A stretch of DNA of 12,173 bases from Asparagopsis taxiformis. Its lineage: Eukaryota; Rhodophyta; Florideophyceae; Bonnemaisoniales; Bonnemaisoniaceae. A model generated the notes under the pieces. That model did no database searches, had not been told where the DNA came from, and worked only from the letters and a program-made list of their open reading frames with translations. The stretch spans positions 1 to 12,173 of the forward strand of contig JALQPE010001411.1 in assembly GCA_030407315.1 (NCBI GenBank). The letters are read 5' to 3'. This document shows, piece by piece, positions 8,949 to 12,173 of this stretch (its first letter is position 1; each line of letters starts with the position of its first letter). The position numbers and the translations under genes were made by a program.

Positions 8949-9963
8949 CTACATCGCCGAAGAGCGGCGCTGTGCGCGGACGACCACCTCGGTGTCGTCG
9001 CCTCCGGACTGGACGGTGAAGCTGCGGCTGAACTCACCATCGTTGTGGCGCGCGACCACAGCATAGTCGCCAGCTTCAAGAGTGATGTTGGCATGCGCGC
9101 CGACGCGCTCGTAGATCGCACGGCCATCGTCGGCGTAGACGGTCCACTCGGTGTTGGCGATGGCCTCGCCGCCCGCATTGCGCACCAGCTTCAGGACGCA
9201 CCTTGCCGGCCTTGTGGCGCAGCGAGACGCGGGTGAGCTTGCCAGCCTCGACCACCACATCGGCGCTGCGAATGGCATTGACGGCACCATACTTGCTGAC
9301 GACATGGTAGGAGCCGGCCGGAAGGCGGGCAATGGCCCCTGGCCGCATGTTGCCGATGAGGCGACGGCTGCCGTTTTCGAGCATATAGAGTTCAAAATTC
9401 GCCTTTGCGGAGCGCGGCGTATCCACATCGTCCACAACGGCATTGAGTTGCAGCCCGCCGGCATTCAGCACGAACGTGTCGCTGGTGGTGGGGCCGCTGA
9501 CCTCCACCACGCGGGACATGGCCGCCCGGCCATAGGCGACGTGGACGATATAGCGACCCTCGCCTACGCGCAGCTCCAGCCGATCGGCCGCCGCGGCCCT
9601 GTGGACGAGCGGGAGCTGGCCGGCCTCGTCCGGATAGTCGGAGGAAGACGCGCCACATCAGACCGTCGCCGATTGGGCCGCTTTCGTCGGCAAGCTTGCC
9701 CACCACGTAAAGGGTCGCTTCGGTGGTGGAGCGGGGTGCGCGCGCAACATTGCCGCTGGAGGGCGCGTAGGCCGCGACGTTACCGCCCACGGCCGGCTCG
9801 CACTTCAACGAAGCGCGCCAAAGCGCCTGCGGGTTGGCGCGGGCCGAAAGCAAGGGGTTGGGTTTGGGGATCGGAACGTCAGCCAGGGCAACAGCAGAAG
9901 GCAAGACAATCAAGGACACGCCGCCGCCACAGCCGAGCGAAACATCACATCCCATCGTCTCAT
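8949..9963 (-). CDS. Secreted protein of three repeated beta-rich modules, function unknown, frameshifted
   Basis: I do not recognise a named family. The start is the ATG at 9963-9961, chosen because GGGAG (9976-9972) lies eight bases upstream; an ATG at 9970 has no room for a ribosome-binding site. It opens [15 protein letters not shown] and, after one frame break, [12 protein letters not shown], together a plausible signal peptide. A Pro-rich linker ([10 protein letters not shown]) and a segment with one Cys follow. Then come three modules of about 83 residues, each containing a copy of a short motif: [13 protein letters not shown] (about 9567-9530), [13 protein letters not shown] (about 9323-9285) and [13 protein letters not shown] (about 9078-9040). 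Each motif is preceded by a strand containing a W/F-x-V/L core and followed by strands ending in runs of Val. This resembles extracytoplasmic beta-sandwich repeats. Frame breaks lie near 9915, 9655, 9590 and 9200. The stop is TAG at 8951-8949. It converges with the dismutase gene and diverges from the nitroreductase gene. Confidence 0.7.
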
Positions 9964-10102
9964 GCCACATACTCCCAAACAAACGCGGGCAGGCCGCCAA
10001 ACAAATCATGTGTGGCCGCGGTACCGCACTCAGATACCCTATTTCAACAAACGCAGCGATTTGACACGCAAATTTGCTGAAATCCCGGAAGGAACGAACA
10101 CG
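9964..10102. promoter_or_regulatory. Divergent promoter region with two 10-base palindromes
   Basis: The gap lies between two genes that point away from each other, so it should carry both promoters. It contains the perfect palindromes GCGGTACCGC at 10018-10027 and GCAAATTTGC at 10068-10077. The second is also bracketed by GATTT (10058-10062) and AAATC (10080-10084). A perfect -35 hexamer, TTGACA, is at 10061-10066, but no -10 box stands 16-18 bases after it. GGAAGGA at 10087-10093 is the ribosome-binding site for the ATG at 10103. Operator roles are guesses. Confidence 0.4.
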
Positions 10103-10677
10103 ATGCTTGCACTGCGTGACTATTGGCAACGCGGCGGACTGTGCCGGCCAACCTGCTCGGCGAGCCCGGCCCCGATGCAGCCACGCTGCGCACCATGCTG
10201 ACCGCAGCGGCACGCGTGCTGCCGATCACGGCAAGCTGGCGCCCTGGCGCTTCATCGTGTTCACCGACGAGGCGAGGGTGTGACGCGGGAGAAAAGTTCG
10301 CCGCAATCGCCAATTGGCGCAGGACCCGGAAAATGTGCCCAGGAGCGGGGCCGGTTCACCCGCCGCCGGTGGTGGTGGGTGCGGGGGTGAGCACGGCGGC
10401 CATGCACCCGAAAATCCCCGAGTGGGAGCAGGTGCTGTCGGCGGGCGCTGTGTGCATGACGCTCCTGCATGCGGCGCCGCCGCACACGGCTTCACCGCAC
10501 AGTGGCTGAGCGAGTGGATGGCCTATGACGACTAATGCCAAGGCCGCCATCGGCGTCGCCGGAAGAGCGGGTGCCGGTTTTTATCCACATCGGCACCCCC
10601 ACACGACACCGTCCACCGAACGAGCCCGGCCGGACATGGACGCCATCATCACCCACTTCCGCCCCGACGGCGCCTAA
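10103..10677 (+). CDS. Nitroreductase family protein (YdjA-like), frameshifted
   Basis: This is a small FMN-dependent NAD(P)H oxidoreductase of the nitroreductase fold; the physiological substrate is unknown. The ATG at 10103 follows GGAAGGA and starts MLALRDYW. The family's N-terminal pattern follows in pieces: a basic segment then TVPANLLGEPGPDAATLRTM, then DHGKLAPWRFIVFTDEARV, the FMN-contact region of YdjA-type enzymes. Later landmarks are an MHPKIPEWEQVLSAGAVCMT helix, HGFTAQWLSEW and a C-terminal RPDMDAIITHFRPDGA before TAA at 10675-10677. About 191 codons matches the family. At least seven frame breaks occur (near 10135, 10220, 10275, 10310, 10345, 10380, 10480 and later), each consistent with one base lost or gained. 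A flavin reductase-family gene follows 54 bases downstream, so the two may be co-transcribed. Confidence 0.82.
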
Positions 10678-10731
10678 ACGCCCCACCGCACCGCCACACT
10701 TCTACAGCACCGCCACCAAGAGGTTTCCCCG

Positions 10732-11333
10732 ATGCGCTACGACCCGCGCGCAAAAAATCACGGTTTGCCGCACGATCCCTTCAAGGCACTCATCATGCCA
10801 CGGCCCATCGGCTGGATCTCCTCGCTGGATGCGGCGGGCCGGCCCAATCTCGCGCCTACAGCTTTTTCAACGCGGTCAGCGACTATCCGCATCTCGTCAT
10901 GTTCTGCTCGGCCAACGCCAAGGACAGCCAGCAGAACGTGGAGGCGACGGGCGAGTTCGTCTCAATCTTGCCACCCATGCCCTCAAGGAGGAGATGAACC
11001 AGTCCTCCGCGCGATGCTGCCGCAGGGGCAGTCCTGAGTTTGCGTTTGCCGGGCTGGAGAGCGCACCCTCGGTGATGGGTGAAGCCGCCGCGGTTGCTGC
11101 AACACCGGTGGCGCTGGAGTGCGTCTATGTTGGAGACGATCCCTTCAAGGGCGGATGGGGCGCGGGCGGCCTACAGCGCCCATTATCGGCGAGGTGGTGA
11201 TGATCCACATCGACGATGCCTCATCGTGGACGGGGTCGTCGATATGACCTTGGCCGAGCCCATCGCGCGGTGCGGCTATCGCGATTATGCGCGGGTCTCA
11301 ACGCTCTTCCAGATGGACCGGCCCAAGGTGTGA
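10732..11333 (+). CDS. Flavin reductase family protein (FMN-binding split barrel), frameshifted
   Basis: This is a member of the flavin reductase-like/flavoredoxin group, which binds FMN and uses reduced nicotinamide or another donor; the true substrate is unknown. The ATG at 10732 has AAGAGG eight bases upstream (10718-10723). The N-terminus reads cleanly: MRYDPRAKNHGLPHDPFKAL, then IMPRPIGWISSLDAAGRPNL, the FMN phosphate-contact region of the family. After a break near 10858 come an FFNAVSDYPHLVMFCS segment, the ATHALKEEMNQSSA helix, PVALECVY and, at the C-terminus, CGYRDYARVSTLFQMDRPKV before TGA at 11331-11333. About 200 codons is normal. Frame breaks lie near 10858, 10965, 11020, 11085, 11135, 11180 and 11218. 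It sits 54 bases after the nitroreductase; both are FMN-type redox proteins, though a shared pathway is only inferred. Confidence 0.85.
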
Positions 11334-11507
11334 CGCCCGCCGTCCGCGCCTTGGCGAGCGCCTGTCACCTGCGCACGGGCCGGCTCCGGGTGCATGGCTG
11401 CGGTGCGCGGAACGGCATGGGTGCTTGAGGGTGCGCGCGAGGCAGAGTGGCCGTAAGGTGTGGTCGGCCGGCGCCCTCGCGCGCCGCCCGGATCCCCGCC
11501 TTGGACA
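11334..11507. other. Intergenic region with no recognised feature
   Basis: These 174 bases between the flavin reductase-like gene and the AzlC-like gene are very GC-rich. Several short self-complementary GC runs occur, but there is no clean terminator with a T tract and no clear promoter. Open frames across it in both directions lack any recognisable protein text. Confidence 0.4.
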
Positions 11508-12173
11508 ATGGCCCGCCGCAACACCGTGAGATTGAAAAAAGCTTGGTTCTTCGAAGGGGTGCGCAATGCCTGTGCGCTCCCGGCGCTCGTGTTGATGGCA
11601 GCCCAGGTGGGGTTTGCCGCGCTGGCGCGCGAGGCCGGGTTCACGTTGGAGAACGCTGTTCCTGACGCTCGCGGTGTGGGCCTCCCCAGCCAGGTGGTGT
11701 CGTGGGGTGGTGGGGACGGGCGCATCGGCAGCGGCGGTGGCGCTCGCGGTGACGCTGACGGCGGTGCGCTTCATGCCGATGCTCATGGCGTGGGTGCCGG
11801 TGGTGCGTGCGCCGCAAACGTCGCGCTGGCAGCCTCCTCGCCTCGTGGTTCATGGCGATTACCGCCTGGGTGTTCACCATGGCGCGGCTGCCGCAGATCG
11901 ACCGGCCGTCGCGGCTCCCTTTCTTCCTGGGCTTTGCGCTTACGCTGACCGTGTCGAACACCGGCGATCGTGGCCGTCGCCTACAGCGCCTGCCGACAAT
12001 GCCGGCGCTGGTGGCGGCTGGGGTTGGTGTTCCTCACCCCGATCTACTTCCTGATGGCGCTCTGGGGCGCGGCGCGGGGGCGGCCGATCGCCTTGCCATG
12101 GGGGCGGGTCTCACGCTGGGGCCGCTGTTTGCGTATCTGGCAGCGGAGGCGGACCTGTTGCTGGCCGGGCTCG
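11508..12173 (+). CDS. azlC: AzlC family branched-chain amino acid exporter, 3'-partial, frameshifted
   Basis: AzlC proteins are the large inner-membrane subunit of a two-part exporter for branched-chain amino acids and analogues, working with the small AzlD. I take the ATG at 11508 (MARRNTVRLKKAWFFEGVRN); no strong ribosome-binding site precedes it, and GTG at 11526 is an alternative. Family landmarks are AALAREAGFTLENAV, then LAVWASPAQVV across frame breaks near 11655-11700. LAVTLTAVRFMPMLMAWVPV follows near 11745-11805, then WVFTMARLPQIDRPSRLPFF and a LVFLTPIYFLMALWGAARG segment near 12025-12080. Several hydrophobic helices are evident. About 222 codons are present, so only the last few residues are likely missing. 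An azlD-like gene would be expected just past the window's end. About six frame breaks, the same kind as in the neighbours. Confidence 0.8.

Noticed and set aside
10061..10066. TTGACA as the -35 box of a nitroreductase promoter
   Set aside because: No -10-like hexamer lies 16-18 bases downstream; that position reads CCCGGA-like sequence near the ribosome-binding site.
9151..10080. Plus-strand open frame of 309 codons opposite the repeat protein
   Set aside because: The minus strand encodes a coherent signal peptide and three repeated motifs; the plus frame has no recognisable text and ends in the intergenic region.
1..12173. Programmed ribosomal frameshifting or a pseudogene island as explanation for the broken frames
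   Set aside because: Breaks are too many, occur at varied sites with no slippery-site pattern, and affect unrelated operons alike while residues stay conserved.
1..12173. CRISPR arrays, insertion sequences, phage genes, tRNA or rRNA genes
   Set aside because: No regularly spaced repeats, transposase or integrase text, terminal inverted repeats or cloverleaf-like stretches were seen.

Overview
The window is GC-rich (roughly two-thirds G+C by eye) and looks like chromosomal DNA of an alphaproteobacterium, probably Hyphomicrobiales-like. That placement is an inference from codon use, from the permease type with a long loop after the first helix, and from the general look of the nitroreductase, flavin reductase and AzlC proteins. 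No marker gene is present to confirm it.

Almost every gene is broken into several reading frames. Conserved protein text runs without loss from one frame into another, usually with a single missing base, often in or beside short G or C runs. Neighbouring, functionally unrelated genes are all affected at the same density. I read this as a low-accuracy sequence with a deletion bias rather than as a pseudogene island. Gene coordinates below therefore span whole loci, from first start to last stop, across the frame breaks.

Layout. (1) Positions 1-3659 hold a polyamine-type (PotABCD-like) ABC importer: the end of the ATPase gene, a substrate-binding protein, a strong terminator-like hairpin, then two inner-membrane permeases. 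(2) Positions 3768-8110 hold a two-gene RND efflux operon, periplasmic adaptor then pump, with an ATGA overlap; no outer-membrane channel gene is present. (3) Positions 8159-8848 hold an exported Fe-type superoxide dismutase with a twin-arginine signal and an altered region after its first ligand. (4) Positions 8949-9963, on the opposite strand and convergent with the dismutase, encode a secreted protein of unknown function built from three copies of a domain of about 83 residues. (5) From 10103 rightwards, divergent from that gene, come a nitroreductase, a flavin reductase-family protein and the start of an AzlC-type branched-chain amino acid exporter that runs off the window.

The importer and the efflux pump are each coherent units. 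The link between efflux pump and exported dismutase is only positional (48 bases between them, same strand). The nitroreductase and flavin reductase are adjacent FMN-type redox proteins. I found no RNA gene, mobile element, CRISPR array or phage gene. The most unusual items are the three-module secreted protein and the divergent exported dismutase; I see no clear evidence of a wholly new multi-gene system.
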